NCBI GenBank assembly: GCA_029582155.1 | Contig: CM055901.1 | Location: 8,164,874 to 8,228,873 of the forward strand | Origin: Panopea generosa | Taxonomy: Eukaryota; Mollusca; Bivalvia; Adapedonta; Hiatellidae | Direction of reading: 5' to 3' | Length of the DNA stretch: 64,000 bases | In this document: positions 1-15,300 of the stretch, piece by piece | How positions within the stretch are numbered: position 1 is the first letter of the stretch | How the letters are laid out: every line of letters begins with the position of its first letter | Made by a program: the position numbers and the translations under genes | Notes under the pieces: model-generated | What the model saw: only the letters and a program-made list of their open reading frames with translations | What the model was told of the DNA's origin: nothing | The model's database searches: none

Positions 1-590
1 GCAGGAAAATTAATTAAAGTTTATGTAAATGTGTAATGATGTTTTGACAATGTTGTTATCCATTGCCAAAATGCTATTGATTTCTTAATGTTACGGAACA
101 CAACTGTAAAAAGTATGACACTGATTGGCAACACTGAGCAGCGGACATGCATACAAATGTGTGTCAGTTTAGTCGAGACTCCTGCACAAACATTCAACGT
201 ACTAGAGGAGCCAGCGACGAGAGAAAAAGTTTGCAGAGCCCCTCCATCTAAATGGCACAAATGTTTAAAGATGGAAGGATGTCTATTGAAATGTAGGATG
301 ACGGTCTCCAGGGTGTTCCAGAAGTGGGAATCGAAAGATATGAAGTTTGATTGTTTCAATGCACCACATAAAATAGTACCTACGTTCACCAGCATTCACC
401 GAGGAATGGTATTCTAACAAATACACAAAGTGGATTCAGTGACATCGGAAATGAATTCGGGGAAAAGGATAAATATGTTGAAAAATATTAGAGAAGAACA
501 TGCCATGGTAAGTGTGATGTCAAATATAGATACCTGGATTTCACTCACACTCTTTTGGTTCTTCTATAAAGCGAACGCAAAATATCTTAA
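1..590. other. Unassigned left-edge segment with open frames on both strands
   Basis: This stretch is less AT-rich than its neighbours. It stays open for 109 codons on the plus strand (88-417) and 124 codons on the minus strand (21-395). I recognise no domain in either frame. A second short plus frame runs 430-651 into the adjacent AT-rich minisatellite. It lies downstream of the last EFR3 exon I can place, so it is either EFR3 intron or a remnant of a dispersed element. No splice signals or coding homology support calling a gene. Confidence 0.3.
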
Positions 591-2975
591 CAACAATCTA
601 TGCAATATTGTAGCTAACTATACTCTATACAATATTGTAGATAAACTATAATCCATACAATATTGTAGATAAACTTTAATCTATACAATATTGCAGATAA
701 ACTTTAATCTATACAACATTGCAGACAAACTATAATCTATATAATATTGTAGATAAACTAGTATCCATACAATATTGTAGATTACCTATAATCTATACAC
801 TATTGTAGATAAACTATAATCTATACAATTGTAGATTTATACAATATTGTACATAAACTTTAATCTATACAATACTGCAGATAAACTATAATATATATAA
901 TTTTGTAGATAAACTATAATCTGTACAATATTGTATATAAACTAGATAATCTATACAATATTGCAGATAAACTATAATCTATATAATATTGTAGAACTGT
1001 ACAATTTTGTGGATAAACTATAATCTGTACAATACTGTAGATAAACTAGATAATCTATACAATATTGCAGACAATCTATACAATATTATAAATCCATACA
1101 ATTTGTAGATAAACTATAATCTATACAATATTGCAGATAAATGATAATCTATATAATAGTGTAGATAAACTATAATCTATACACTATTGTAGATAAACTA
1201 TAACATTTACAATATTGTAGATAAACTATAATCTATACACTATTGAAGATAAACTATATTATATACAATATTGTAGATAAACTATATTCTTTACAATATT
1301 GTATATCTATATAATATTGTTGATAAACTATAATCTATACAATACTGTAGATATACTTTAATCTATACAATATTGTAGATACACTATAATCTATACACTA
1401 TTGTAGATAAACTATAACATTTACAATATTGTAGATAAACTATAATCTATACACTATTGAAGATAAACTATAATATATACAATATTGTAGATAAACTATA
1501 TTCTTTACAATATTGTATATCTATATAATATTGTTGATAAACTATAATCTATACAATATTGCAAATAAACTATAATATATACAATATTGTAGATAAACTA
1601 TATTCTATACAATATTGTAGATCCATACACTATTGTAGATAAACTATAATCTATACAATATTGCAGATAAACTATAATATATACAATATTACAGATAAAC
1701 TATAATATGTACACTTCTGTAGATAAACTAGATAATCTATAATCTAAACAATATAGCCGATAAACTATAATCTATACAATATTGTAGATCTATACAAATT
1801 TGTAGATATACAATAATCTGTATAATATTGTAGATTAACTAAAATATATACACTATTGAAGATAAACTATAATCTATAAACTTTAATCTATATAATACAG
1901 TAGATAAACTATAACCTATACTACATTGTAGATAAACTATAATCTATACACTATTGTAGATAAACTATAATCTATACAATATTGTCGATAAACAATATTC
2001 TTTACAAAATTGTAGATCTATACAATATTGTTGATAAACTGTAATCTTTATAACATGTAGATAAACTATAATATATAAAATATTGTACATACACTATAAT
2101 CTATACAATACTGTATATAAACTACAATCTATACAATACTGTAGATAAACTATAATCTATACAAGATTGCAGATAAACTATAATCTATACACTAATGTAG
2201 ATAAACTATAATCTATACACTATTTTAGATAAACTATAATCTATATAATACTGTAGATAAACTATAACCTATACAATATTGTAGCTAAACTATAATCTAT
2301 ACAATACTGTAGCTAAACTATAACCTATACAATATTGCAGCTAAACTATAATCTATAAAATAGTGTTGATAAACTATACTCTTTACAATAATATAGATCT
2401 ATACAATATTGTTGATAAACTGTAATCTATATAATATTGTAGATTAACTATTATCTATACAATATTGTACATACACTATAATCTATACAATGCTGCAGAT
2501 AAACTATAATCTAAACAATATTGTTGATAAACTATATTCTTTACAATATTGTAGATCTATACAATATTATTGATAAACTGTAATCTATATACTATTGTAG
2601 ATAAACTATAATTTATACACTATTGTACATACACTATAATCTATACAATACGGTAGATAAACTATAATCTATACAATATTGCAGATAAACTATAATCTAT
2701 ACATTACTGAAGTTGATAAACTTATTGTTGATAAACTATAAGCTATACAATATTGTTGGTAAACTATAATCTATATAATACTGTAGATAAACTATAATCT
2801 GTACAATATTGTTGATAAATTATAATCAATACAATATTGCTGATAAACTATAATATATACAATATAACTGATATACTTTAATCTATACAATAATGTAGAT
2901 CTATACAATATTGTAGATAAATTATAATCTATAAAATATTGCAGATAAACTATAATTTATACAATATTGTAGATA
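590..2975. repeat. AT-rich minisatellite, about 27-bp unit, roughly 85 copies
   Basis: The repeating core is ctatacaatattgtagata followed by aactataat. Units vary by single substitutions (attgta, actgta, attgca, attgtt) and by occasional short deletions. The array is nearly continuous for 2.4 kb, is about three quarters A+T, and has no long open frame. It probably sits inside a downstream EFR3 intron, because EFR3 coding sequence stops at 3347 while the protein is incomplete. Confidence 0.95.
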
Positions 2976-3346
2976 TATTAAAGCTTTACACTATGGCATA
3001 TTATATATTGTGTGTTTATTTCCTGATTCATAATTGTAGGGGAAGTAGATGTCTGGAAACTGCTTCGTAACATAAGTATATGTATATATCATACAATTTT
3101 ACAGGTGATTAATAACAATGATCAATAAAATTTACTTTCTTTCCACATATTTTTTTTTTAATTAATATTCTTATTTTTATAGTAATGTTAATTGTAATGC
3201 CATGTCAATATGTGATAAGAACAGATATAATTAATTTTGTTGACAAACATTATAATAACATCTTTTTGCTTTTAAACTTACTTTGTTTTTTAAAATATTA
3301 ACCATATTTATCTACAAGGATATAAAAAGGTAAACTTTATGGTTAC
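2976..3346. other. Unique AT-rich sequence, EFR3 intron
   Basis: Non-repetitive AT-rich sequence between the 27-bp array and the last visible EFR3 exon. On the minus strand it begins with the donor GTAACC at 3346-3341. I see no further EFR3 exon or other gene here. Confidence 0.6.
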
Positions 3347-3398
3347 CTTTAATAAAGTTTTCAACAGCATGGTCTGCAACTGGACATCCATTTGTACA
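3347..3398 (-). CDS. EFR3: EFR3 exon 12
   Basis: Acceptor ttctacatacag and donor GTAACC bound 52 nt. The first base completes a serine codon begun by AG at the end of exon 11; the rest reads VQMDVQLQTMLLKTLLK. This aligns with the conserved IQIMLL(R/K)SLL helix of EFR3. It was placed by phase as well as similarity, because another frame is also open. It is the last exon I can place. Confidence 0.85.
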
Positions 3399-6300
3399 CT
3401 GTATGTAGAAATATAATACTAGTTAAGATACCTGGTCAACAATTCAAAATTATTTTTCTTGACAATAACTAGTATTATAATCGAATTATAACATGTTAAG
3501 TCAGAAAATAATAAGATAAATTAATTTAGCACATCCATGCCATACCATACCTTAATCTAACACATCCATGCCATACCATACCATAATCTAACACATCCAT
3601 GCCATACCATGCCATAATCTAACATCCATGCCATACCATACCATAATCTAACATCCATGCCATACCATACCTTAATCTAACACATCCATGCCATACCATA
3701 CCTTAATCTCACACATCCATGCCATACCATACCTTAATCTAACACATTCATGCTATACCATACATAATCTAACATCCATGCCATACCATACCATAATCTA
3801 ACACATCCATGACATACCATACCTTATTCTAACACATCCATGCCATACCATACCATAATCTAACATCCATGCCATACCATACCATAATCTAACACATCCA
3901 TGCCATACCATACCTTAATCTAACACATCCATGCCATTGCATACCATAATCTAACACATCCATGCCATACCATATCATAATCTAACACATCCATCCCATA
4001 CCATGCCTTAATCTAACACATCCATCCCATACCATACCTTAATCTAAGTTAAACACATCCATGCCATACCATACCTTAATCTAACACATCCATGCCATAC
4101 CATACCTTAATCTAACACATCCATCCCATACCATACCATAATCTAACACATCCATGCCATACCATACCTTAATCTAACACATCCATGCCATACCATACCA
4201 TAATCTAACACATCCATGCCATACCATACCATAATCTAACACATCCATGCCATACCATACCATAATCAAATGCATTAGTGGTATCATGAATGTTTTCATT
4301 CCCAAAGATTCACGAAGTAAACTACATGTATCAATAAAATGGAATTTCTTTCTGAACGGACAGACAAGCAGGTACAAGACTGTGTGGTACAATGTATATA
4401 TTTTTAATATTGACACATTTTTTAATCAAAAAGTCAGACTTGTGTCCACCATTGATTGGAAACCATTTTTTTATAATGAGAAACCAGTTAATAAGTGGAC
4501 CATAACTCCTGCAAAAGTTTTACCAACTTAAGTATCTAACTTTTTTTTCATCTTTTTTTCTTCATCTTCCTCATTAACTTTGCCATAAAAATATCCTCAC
4601 CTATAATCTTCTTCATTTGTAAACTGTGGAAACTTTGTCATGATAATATACTCACCTATAATCTTCCTCATTAACTTTGTCATAATAATATACTCACCTA
4701 TAATCTTCCTCATTTGTAAAATGTGGACACTTTGTCATAATAATATACTCACCTATAATCTTCCTCATTAACTTTGTCATAATAATATACTCACCTATAA
4801 TTTTCCTCATTTGTAAAATGTGGACACTTTGTCATAATAATATACTCATTTATAAACTGTGGACACTTTGCTATGATAATATACTCACCTATAATCTTCC
4901 TCATTAACTTTGTCATAATAATATACTCACCTATAATTTTCCTCATTTGTAAAATGTGGACACTTTGTCATAATAATATACTCATTTGTAAACTGTGGAC
5001 ACTTTGCTATGATAATATACTCACCTATAATCTTCCTCATTAACTTTGTCATAATAATATACTCACTTATAATCTTCCTCATTTGTAAACTGTGGACACT
5101 TTGCTATGATAATAAACTCACCTATAATCTTCATTTGTAAACTGTAGAAACTTTGCTTTAGTAATATACTCACCTATAATCTTCTTCATTTGTAAACTGG
5201 GGAAACTTTGCCATGATAATATACTCACCTTTTATCTTCCTCATTAACTTTGTCATAATAATATACTCACCTTTAATCTTCCTCATTTGTAAACTGTGGA
5301 AACTTTGCCACGATAATATACTCACCTTTAATCTTCTTCATTTGTAAACTGTAGAAACTTTGCTGTAGTAATATACTCACCTATAATCTTCTTCATTTGT
5401 AAACTGGGGAAACTTTGCCATGATAAACATCATGATCTCTATCTTCTGGTAGTCTGGCAGATTATTGGCAAACTGACCTGAAATATTTGATTTTTAACAT
5501 TGTATATTTCTGACAGATTGTTGGTTCAAACTCATTTTCCCAGCAGAGAGCAGATACCTCCCTTACATGCGAATGAATCATTTATATATAAATATATACA
5601 TAGTAACTGTTATTAGCCAGTAACTCTTATATGCAAATTGATGGGAATTATCATAAAAAATTTGATGATATTCATGCATACAGTAATTTGCAATTTTAAT
5701 CAACAATGCCTGGAAATTTCCGAATGTTTACAGATAAGGTCGAGATGAGAAAAAATCAAAGCATTGAGGTTATCCCGTGTGTTTTGTTTCATTAAAGTAT
5801 TAGCAATAATAGCGAATTTAAATATGGTACATGCTTTAAGCGATACACAATGGTATTTTTCACCAGATATGATCCAGACATTCACAATGTATGTTACTAT
5901 ATATTACAACAATACCAGTTTTTTATAGCAGTAAAAGAATATAACTTGTTATGCTACTTTAAGTGATTATCAGATTTAAATGCTAAATTTTTGTCAACAC
6001 AACATGTATCACATTCTTTGTCAACACAACATGTATCACATTCTTTGGGGCTGGTTTCACATCAGGTTTAAAGTATTTTCAAAAGCAGCAAATGGTCTGA
6101 CCATGCTGTATTTGCTCATTTTTGTGTTTAAACTCACCTATAGTGTTGATCAAAGCTTCTTCAAATTTCTTCTCTTGATTTCTAACTGCTTCATTTTTAC
6201 TTTTATTGTCCAATGAAATACGTAGGTGCTTGACTAGAGTATTGAAGACATCTAATACTGACGGACCTGTTTACATAATAAACCATAGACAAAATAGATC

Positions 6301-9300
6301 TTAAAAATCAAATATGTTTTATTGTGAAATTGAAAATATAAAAACGATTATATGATAAACATATTATACATTATACACATATGAGTAATTTAATGATAAA
6401 TTTATAGCATCAAATCTTGGTTTTACAACATTTAGATTATTTGTTCGAAGGGTTAATTTTTTTCATATAAGGACAGTAGTTTATTTCCATGAATGCTATA
6501 CAATAACATAACAGAAATATTTGTAATTTAAATGTATTGTTTATAAACCAAGTTATGACACAATTCATAAAATATCAATAAACTTAAACTCCAGATGAAG
6601 ACTGTATGTTGAAATCTTAATTAGTGTAAACGATTTAAAAAAAAAAAGGCGGAGAAATGCAATCCCTATTAGTTGGGCCAAGTTAGCTCAGATGGTAGCA
6701 CATCTGACTAACAATCTAGGGGTCACGAGTTAAAATCCCATCCAGTCACAGTCTCCTTGATGATCGATATATATATATATGATGTTAAGTCTCATTGTCA
6801 TTCATCTGTCACTGTTGGGAAAGTTGTCAGTTACTTGTGGAGATGGGTGTACTTGAGTACCATCCAGCACTCTAGGAAAGAGTGGTTAGGTTAACTGATG
6901 AACTGTTAGCCCTTGATGGCATAAAAAGGACACTAAATACTCAAACAAACAAACATGAATACATGCACGTCTGTGTATACCTATTGATGCTCCAGCGGCT
7001 ATGAGCACTGCCTCAAACAGCACATCTACAATGGCTGCCTTAATGTCAGCACTGTCCTTTACATGTGTGTCCAGGTGGGACATCAACACTTGTATCACAA
7101 CATAGGCGTATTGTTGCTGAAACATTGTCCATACACAAAACAGTTATTGGTTTCAGCGGAAAATAGTGGCATTTTAGTTTATACTAATTTATCTTAGCTC
7201 GATTACGAAGAAAGCTTAAAGTTGAATCACTCTGGGGATCCGCATCCTGAGTAGAACCAGTACTGAGAGTTGTTATTTTAAAGGCATTTGCTCAAGCTAG
7301 GGATTAAACTCGAAACCTCTGGTATAAGCGGCCAACACTCTATCCACTACACTACCATTACCCTATTATTTTTTCATCAAGTCAACATGAGGTGGTACAT
7401 GCATGGTGAGCCAATTTCAGTAATCATGAGAGATCTATAATTGATATTTCACTGAAATTAACAATTTAAAGCAGGAAACCTCCATTGTTTATTAAAAGCA
7501 TCAAATAACTAGAAACATGTCCATAGGACATAGATGTCCCCACTATACAATTTTACTGAAAATTTAGTTGAAAAGGGGCCATAACTCCTGAAATATTTAA
7601 GCAACATTGACAACTATTGAACGTTACCTGTATTTTATAATCATAAAGCTTCACACCAAATAATTATTAAATACAAAGACTCACTTTAAACTCACCTGCA
7701 CAGAATACATGACGATTTTGAAACATTTAACCACAAATATGTTTGGCGTCCATAACTTGTGGTTATCCATATGGCTGAAATAAAAAAAAAAAACTGTTTG
7801 TTTGAATATTAAGCATCAGTTTATGTCATTGAGGACTAACAGACGATCAGTTCATTTAATAACTCTTTCCTGAGATCCTGGAAGGTTAACCAGTACCAAA
7901 TAACAACCATCTCAGCAATCACTTGAATCAGCATTGAGAGACAAATGACAATGAGATGCAATGTCGTATGTCAATCATCACAGAGACTGTGGCAAGAAAG
8001 GGATTCAAACTCATGACCACATGATTGATAGACAGATGTGCTACTGGCTGAGCTAACGGGATTCGTATAGCATACTAATATAAAATGGCAACTGTGAAGA
8101 TGACAATAATATAATTATTAAACTACTAAAAATATTTTGGACAAAAAATTAATTTTGAAATGGGCAATCAATCATTGCTTGTACACATTCTGTAAACTTT
8201 ATTTGTTTGTTTTTTCCTGTTGTATTTTTAGTTTAAAAAGAATATTAATCATATCTTTTAATGAATTCAGAAATACCTGGGTATTCCACACTTACAGATT
8301 GTGAAGGTGTGTTGTTGATTTAGGCAAGTTTGAGAGGGAAATAACAAATAATGTTGAAATTATGAATATTAACTGTAATTACATGTAATATGAAAAGGAA
8401 AGCAGATATTGCCTTCTTTTGTTAGTTTAAACATATTTTATTTCAACATGAAATGGGGTTGGGCCACAAGTTCTTTCAACATTAGGTTCGGTTCTTTTCG
8501 ATAGCCTGATTATATATAACTCCAGAATAGAATGGAAATATAAGTTTACTTACATAAGAACTGGTTTAAATATGGCTTTCATATTTCCATACGAAGCCCG
8601 GCATATAAGATCTCTGAAGACCGTCTCCGCCACTTGGGCTGGATGTTCGTCATCTTTGGGACTCTCAATATCAACAGGCACAAAACTGCAACATATTTAC
8701 TGAATGGTCAGTTTTGTGCAATTTATCAAAAACAATGTCAACCTGCATTTGGTATACTTTTATGGACATGAAATTTATTACATGAACTGATGTATGGACA
8801 ACTCACATTTCATCTATTACATGAACTAATGTATGGACAACTCATATTTCATTTATTACTTGAACTGATGTATGGACAACTTATATTTCATTTATTACAT
8901 GAACTGATGTATGGACAACTCATATTTCATTTATTACATGAACTGATGTATGGACAACTCATATTTCATCTATTAAATGAACTAATGTATGGACAACTCA
9001 TATTTCATTTATGACTTGAACTGATGTATGGACAACTCATATTTCATTTATTACATGAACTGATGTATGGACAACTCATATTTCATTTATTACATGAACT
9101 GATGTATGGACAACTCATATTTCATCTATTAAATGAACTGATGTATGGACAACTCATATTTCATTTATGACTTGAACTGATGTATGGACAACTCATATTT
9201 CATTTATGACTTGAACTGATGTATGGACAACTCATATTTCATTAATGACTTGAACTGATGTATGGACAACTCATATTTCATTTATTACATGAACTGATGT

Positions 9301-12300
9301 ATGGACAACTCATATTTCATTTATTACATGAACTGATGTATGGACAACTCATATTTCATTGATTACATGAACTGGTGGAACCATTTAGTGAAAAAATTGT
9401 GCCATTTTTGAGAAAAACACCAAACTTAGCACAAACATAGAACAAGGTTAACTGATCATTTTAACACCGAGACCCACTTTCAAAATGGTGGAAAATCAAA
9501 GATGATCACCAAGATGGCAGCCAAATTTAACAAAAACTCTATTTGTCTTTATATTTACAGGAGTTAATGATATTTGATAGCTCTTTATGACTAATGTTAT
9601 CAAGACATATTTATATTTGTTGATTTTAATGCTTTTATTGCATAAGAAGATTTTAAAATACAACGATATGCAAAATGTAGAATTAAAATCTTAAAAAATA
9701 GCGACAATATATCTATAATTTGAATATTCTGTTATAATTTTGCCCAACTTTTTCATAGTTACACACTTTATAAACATATAAAAATAAAGTTTCTAATGGT
9801 ATAGAGCAAAATATTTTATTCATATGCAAAATACGGTGGGTGGAGTAAATCAATATTAAATGTATATAAATACTGATGTGAACTCATATTTACATTATTT
9901 AGCATACTTTACTCTGTAATTTAACAAAATGTGTTAAAAGTTCATAATTAAATTTTTTAAAAATGTGAGATGTAATAGTATTTAAGTGCGTAATATGATT
10001 TGGTTTAAAATGTAAAAAATACTTATACCCGGTAATGCCGGTATGTTTTTATTGTTTTAATGATTAAGCTTTGCTGTCCTGATTGTTCTAATTTCTATGG
10101 AATACACGTATCAAAACTCAAAAGATGTCAGCAGACACATGTTTATACCCTAGATCATGCATATTGTAGAGAAGGGAGGGGACTATTTTATCCATGTGTA
10201 TCGGTTCCCAGATGTTCACCTGTATACTTACCCTGGATCATGCATATTGTAGAGAAGAGAGGGAACTATTTTATCCATGTAAACTGGTTTCCAGATGATC
10301 ACCTGTATACTTACCCTGGATCATGCATATTGTAGAGAAGGGAGGGGACTATTTTATCCATGTTATGTGTTTCCAGATGTTCACCTGTATACCTACCCTG
10401 GATCATGCATATTGTAGAGAAGGGAGGGGACTATTTTATCCATGTGTATCAGTTCCCAGATATTCACCTGTATACTTACCCTTGATCATGCATATTGTAG
10501 ATAAGGGAGGGGATTATTTTATCCATGTAAACTGGTTTCCAGATGATCACCTGTATACCTACCCTGGATCATGCATATTGTAGAGAAGGGAGGGGACTAT
10601 TTTATCCATGTGTATGGGTTCCCAGATGTTCATCTGTATACTTACCCTGGATCGTGAATAGTGTAGAGAAGTGATAGGACTCTTTTATCCATGTGTATCG
10701 GTTCCTAGATGTTCACCTGTATACTTACCCTGGATCGTGCATATTGTAAAGAAGGGAGGGGACTATTTTATCCATGTGTATCGGTTCCCAGATGTTCACC
10801 TGTATACTTACCATGTAAGGTGCATATTGTAGGGAAGGGAGGGGACTATTTTATTCATGTGTATCGGTTTCCAGATGTTCACCTGTATACCTACCCTGGA
10901 TCATGCATATTGTAGAGAAGGGAGGGGACTATTTTATCCATGTATATCGGTTCCCATATGTTCACCTGGATCGTGCATATTGTAGATAAGGGAGGGAACT
11001 ATTTCATCCATGTGTATCGGTTCCAAGATGTTCATCTGTATGCTTACCCAGGATCGTGCATATTGTAGAGAAGGGAGGGAACTATTTTATCCATGCATAT
11101 TGGTTCCGAGATGTTCATCTGTATGCTTACCCTGGATCATGCATATTGTAGAGAAGGGAGGGGACTATTTTATCCATGTGTATCGGTTCCCAGATGTTCA
11201 CCTGCAGCTCATCGCTCACTGTTTTTCTCACAACCCCCTGAAGACCTTTCAGTCCTGCAGTACGTATCCTGAAAATAATCAAGACTGTAATATATCTTAA
11301 CCCTTTACTTCATATAGACACCTTTGGACACCTCTAATATAGACGCCTTTGGACACGTAATATAGAAGGTTTTTGAATTAAACAAACTTAATACTTAATA
11401 CACACCTATTAATGCCCAAAAAATAAAATCTAGCCAGCCATTATAAGGCCCTAGAAAGACAATGTAATTTTTTATCATTTTAAGGGCAATAACTCTGGTG
11501 TTACAAAGACAATTCTGAATATTTTTGCCGGACACACCATACTATAAAGATAAATGTTAATCAGTAATAATTGTTATTAAAATTGGGGTGATAAAGTTAC
11601 AGGTATTGTCCCAAAAACAAAAGAATAATGCCAAATCTGTATCTCTCCACCCTTTGGTTGGAGGTAATAATACTGTATGTTTATGAACCTTACTAAATAT
11701 ACAGTACTGACATATATATTCAAATTTATTCACCATGAAAGATCCGTATAGTATTTCTCTAGAATGAGGTCAGATGTATGAAATGGAATGGTGGAATATA
11801 AGAAAAGAAAATAATAAAATAAAAAGTACAAAAAAACAAGGATATCGGTAGAACCGATGGATGCTCCAACAGCAAGTGTTTGATTGAGTAGTTAATGCAG
11901 CCTAGCAAGTTTCATGAAATTCCAACCACAGATTGTTCTGAAATATCGTGGATAAGGTGATGATGCATGGACCCATGAAGAAACGACTATTTGCTTCACC
12001 AAAAATTGTTGGGAAGAATACAAGTATTGAATCTGTAGGCCAGGACAACAGGCTTGCGTTCAGATTATGTACTAACTGTAGAGCAAGTTTCATATTAAAG
12101 GGCCTTAGCTCAATAAATAAACCACTGAATCAGAATGCCAAGACTACAAGCTTATGATCAGACCATGTATCTACTGTACATCTAGTTTATTTAAATCAGT
12201 TAAAACTGTGGTAGGAGTGGTGTTCACAAGGTTGAAGTTGCAAAGAACAAAGGTCCATAACTTAATAAGATATCAACAGCAGTGGTGGTCTTGGGGTAGA

Positions 12301-15300
12301 ACGTCCGTCTCACATGTGGAAGGTCAGGGTTCAATCCCCAGCCAGGTAACATATCAAATACTTGAAAAATGGTACTAGAAACTATCTTGCTTGGCGCTCA
12401 GTATTTAGGATAGTTCTAGGTCTGGTCAGCCTGGTGTCAGTATAATGTGACTATTGTGTGAGGAATCATATCATGTGTCTGTGGCATAGTACTGCAGTGT
12501 GGCAGCACTTAGAATCCTGTCACAAGCAGACACCTTTGCAATACAACTGAAAAACTGTTGAAAGCAACCATACAACAACAACAATAAGACATCATTGAAT
12601 TGGAAGGCCAAGATCATAGACTCATATTCAGGCAATGTACCAGCTGTACAGCAAGTTACATTTGAATCACGTTTCAACTATGGGAGGAGTTGCATTCATA
12701 AGGCTGTTGGTCCAAAATGAGATGGACATGAGATGGATGGAGGGGCAAAGATCCCAGTTTTTTTCTAAAAAAAAAACAGGGAATAATAATGTTGGAAAAC
12801 AAAATGGTAACATTTATTTAGTCCTAGCATTATTTTCTTATCTAAATCCCAAAGTCAAAATTGTGAAAATCAGAGTAGGTCTACCATTATCTCTAATATA
12901 AATGAAAAAATGTCTAAGCCTTGCAAACAGAGCTGATATGTGTACTGAACTTCTGATTTGTGATGCAAAGACTCAATTATGAAAGCAATGTCTGGGAAAG
13001 TTTTGAGATAAAAATTGACTATTTGGATAGCGCAAGACAATATCCTCAATGCATTTAAATAGGATTATGTAAATACAGAAACTAAGACATCCCTGAGGTA
13101 ATTACCAGTGATTGGCATGTGACGAAGTATTTAGGACAGTCGCTGATCAAAGTTCGCAAAGCAATTTTTTCACAATCTGAACTTAGTTCTCCCAATTACT
13201 GGCATATAGGGAAATCCAATAAAACTTGGGAGTAAGTTGTAATATAATAAAAACAATCGCCCCATTGGTACAAAAAGGTACCAAGTGACTTCTTATTTCA
13301 TATATCGGTACACTTGGTACCTTATTGTTCTAATGGGATGATATGTTTATGCATATATTCATTTTGTCATAATCTGTTATTTTTTCAATTAAGTGAGATA
13401 GTGAGTTTATAATAAATACCCTGTATGCTTAAACAGTCAATTAATTTCTGTAGTACAGCTTTATGAACATACCAGGAACATGTACAGGAATGTGATTATA
13501 TATTATTTAAGACAGTGGCAGAAATCTGATAATTTAAGTTTGATTAATGAAACGTTTAACCCTTTACTCCATAGATACGCGTTTTCCCGCACCAATCATA
13601 GAAGGCCTTTGAAAACAGTGCAGGAAGAGTTCAGATTGCTCATAACAAGCAATCTGAACTCTTCCTGCACGGTTTTCCACTCTGTCAGTTAATATAAACA
13701 TAATTCACCCAATAATTCAAAAGCCTTCTATATTAGGTGTCCAAAGTCGTCTATATTAGAGGTGTCAAAAGGCGTCTATATGAAGTAAAGGGTTAAATAG
13801 TGAGAGACGAATGACAATGAGACGCAAGTCACATATCAATCACCATGGAGACTGTGACTGGCAGGGGATTCAAACTCATGACTCCTGGATTTATAATCAA
13901 ATGTGTTACAAACAGAGCTAACTGGACCTGGCACAGGTGAAAATGATACTAGGGTATCTTCAATGTATAAAAATCAGATCACAAAGTATTACTCATATTG
14001 ACCATTTATGAAGCAAGTTTTGATAGAATATGGAAGCTAATTCAATTAAAAACCAAAGCATCATTACAGGGCAACAAGAATTTCTGAATGCATGTTACAA
14101 GAATGAGATGGATGGGTATTCAATCCTGTGTTGAAATGTGTTTAACATTTATGAGGGATGCATTGTCATATATGGGTTTTTATACTATATAAAAATATTG
14201 TTGCAATAAAATTAATAAAAAATAAATTAAAGAAGTATTTTTCTACTGGACAATTTTTAATATTTTAAAGTTACAATTGATATGTTTTTATCTTTAATGT
14301 TTGATCCTGTAGAAGCTTATATTAGTATTTGTGCATTTCCAACTTTTATTAAAGTAAATATTAATAGTTAATTCTTGAAAATCACACCACCACACCCATA
14401 CTAAACAAAAACTTAATTGATATGAAAAGGAAATACATTAAATTCATATACCATCCATCTGTAAAAAAAATATAGTCCCCTGTACAGAACCCTTATACAA
14501 CCCAGACCCTTAATTTATCACAACTTCAATCACCCACTCTTAGTGATTTGTTATGAACAGAAATGATTCAAATTTTAAAAAGAAATTGTTTTGTATGCAT
14601 GGATGCAAAATGTAAAAATTCAGTTTTCCCTATAATATTCCTATGTTAAAGTCACATTACAGGGCCCCTATATATCCTAGCCCCTTGATATGCATAATCT
14701 TCAATCCTTGCTGATGTAAGGATAATTAATATCAAATTTGAACTAGTTTGACTGAAAGGTAATTGAGAGGAAATTTGTGAAAATTCCCAATTTATAACCT
14801 TATTGCCCCATCCCCACCCCCTGGCCTCTAATGGAAATTCAATCCTCTTTACTGAACAAAATCAAATTTATTGTTACAAAAAAATGAGAATTTTCAATTT
14901 TCCCATGGTATTCCTATGTAAAACTAAAAAAAACCTAACAGGGCCTCTATACATTCAAGTGTGCCTTGATTTGTACAAACTTAGATTTCATAGGGATGAT
15001 TTATATCAAATATAAACAAATTTGACTGACCGGTTGTTGAAAATAAGATTCATGACAATGTTCAATTTTCATCATTTTGTGACCCCACCTGTCCCCTTTT
15101 AGAAAGTCAATCCTTCATACTGAACAAAATTATATTTGTTATGACTAGAAGTTGCTTCAAAACTCAAACTGAATAAAAAAATTCATGAATGAATGATAAA
15201 AAAGAGAATTTTCTGTTTTCCAATAGTATTCCTATATAAAACTAAAAGTTCCCTTACATACAAGACCACTGATTTGTACAAACTCTAAACCAATACTCAT

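Noticed and set aside
590-2975. CRISPR array
   Set aside because: The repeats are contiguous with no unique spacers, the setting is clearly eukaryotic, and no cas genes are present.
4174-4531. Overlapping 80- and 94-codon frames near 4.2-4.5 kb
   Set aside because: Both begin or end inside a minisatellite and show no protein similarity that I recognise.
6886-7125. 79-codon frame taken as a complete small gene
   Set aside because: Its first 48 codons are EFR3 exon 9 plus part of the acceptor; the rest is intron read-through.
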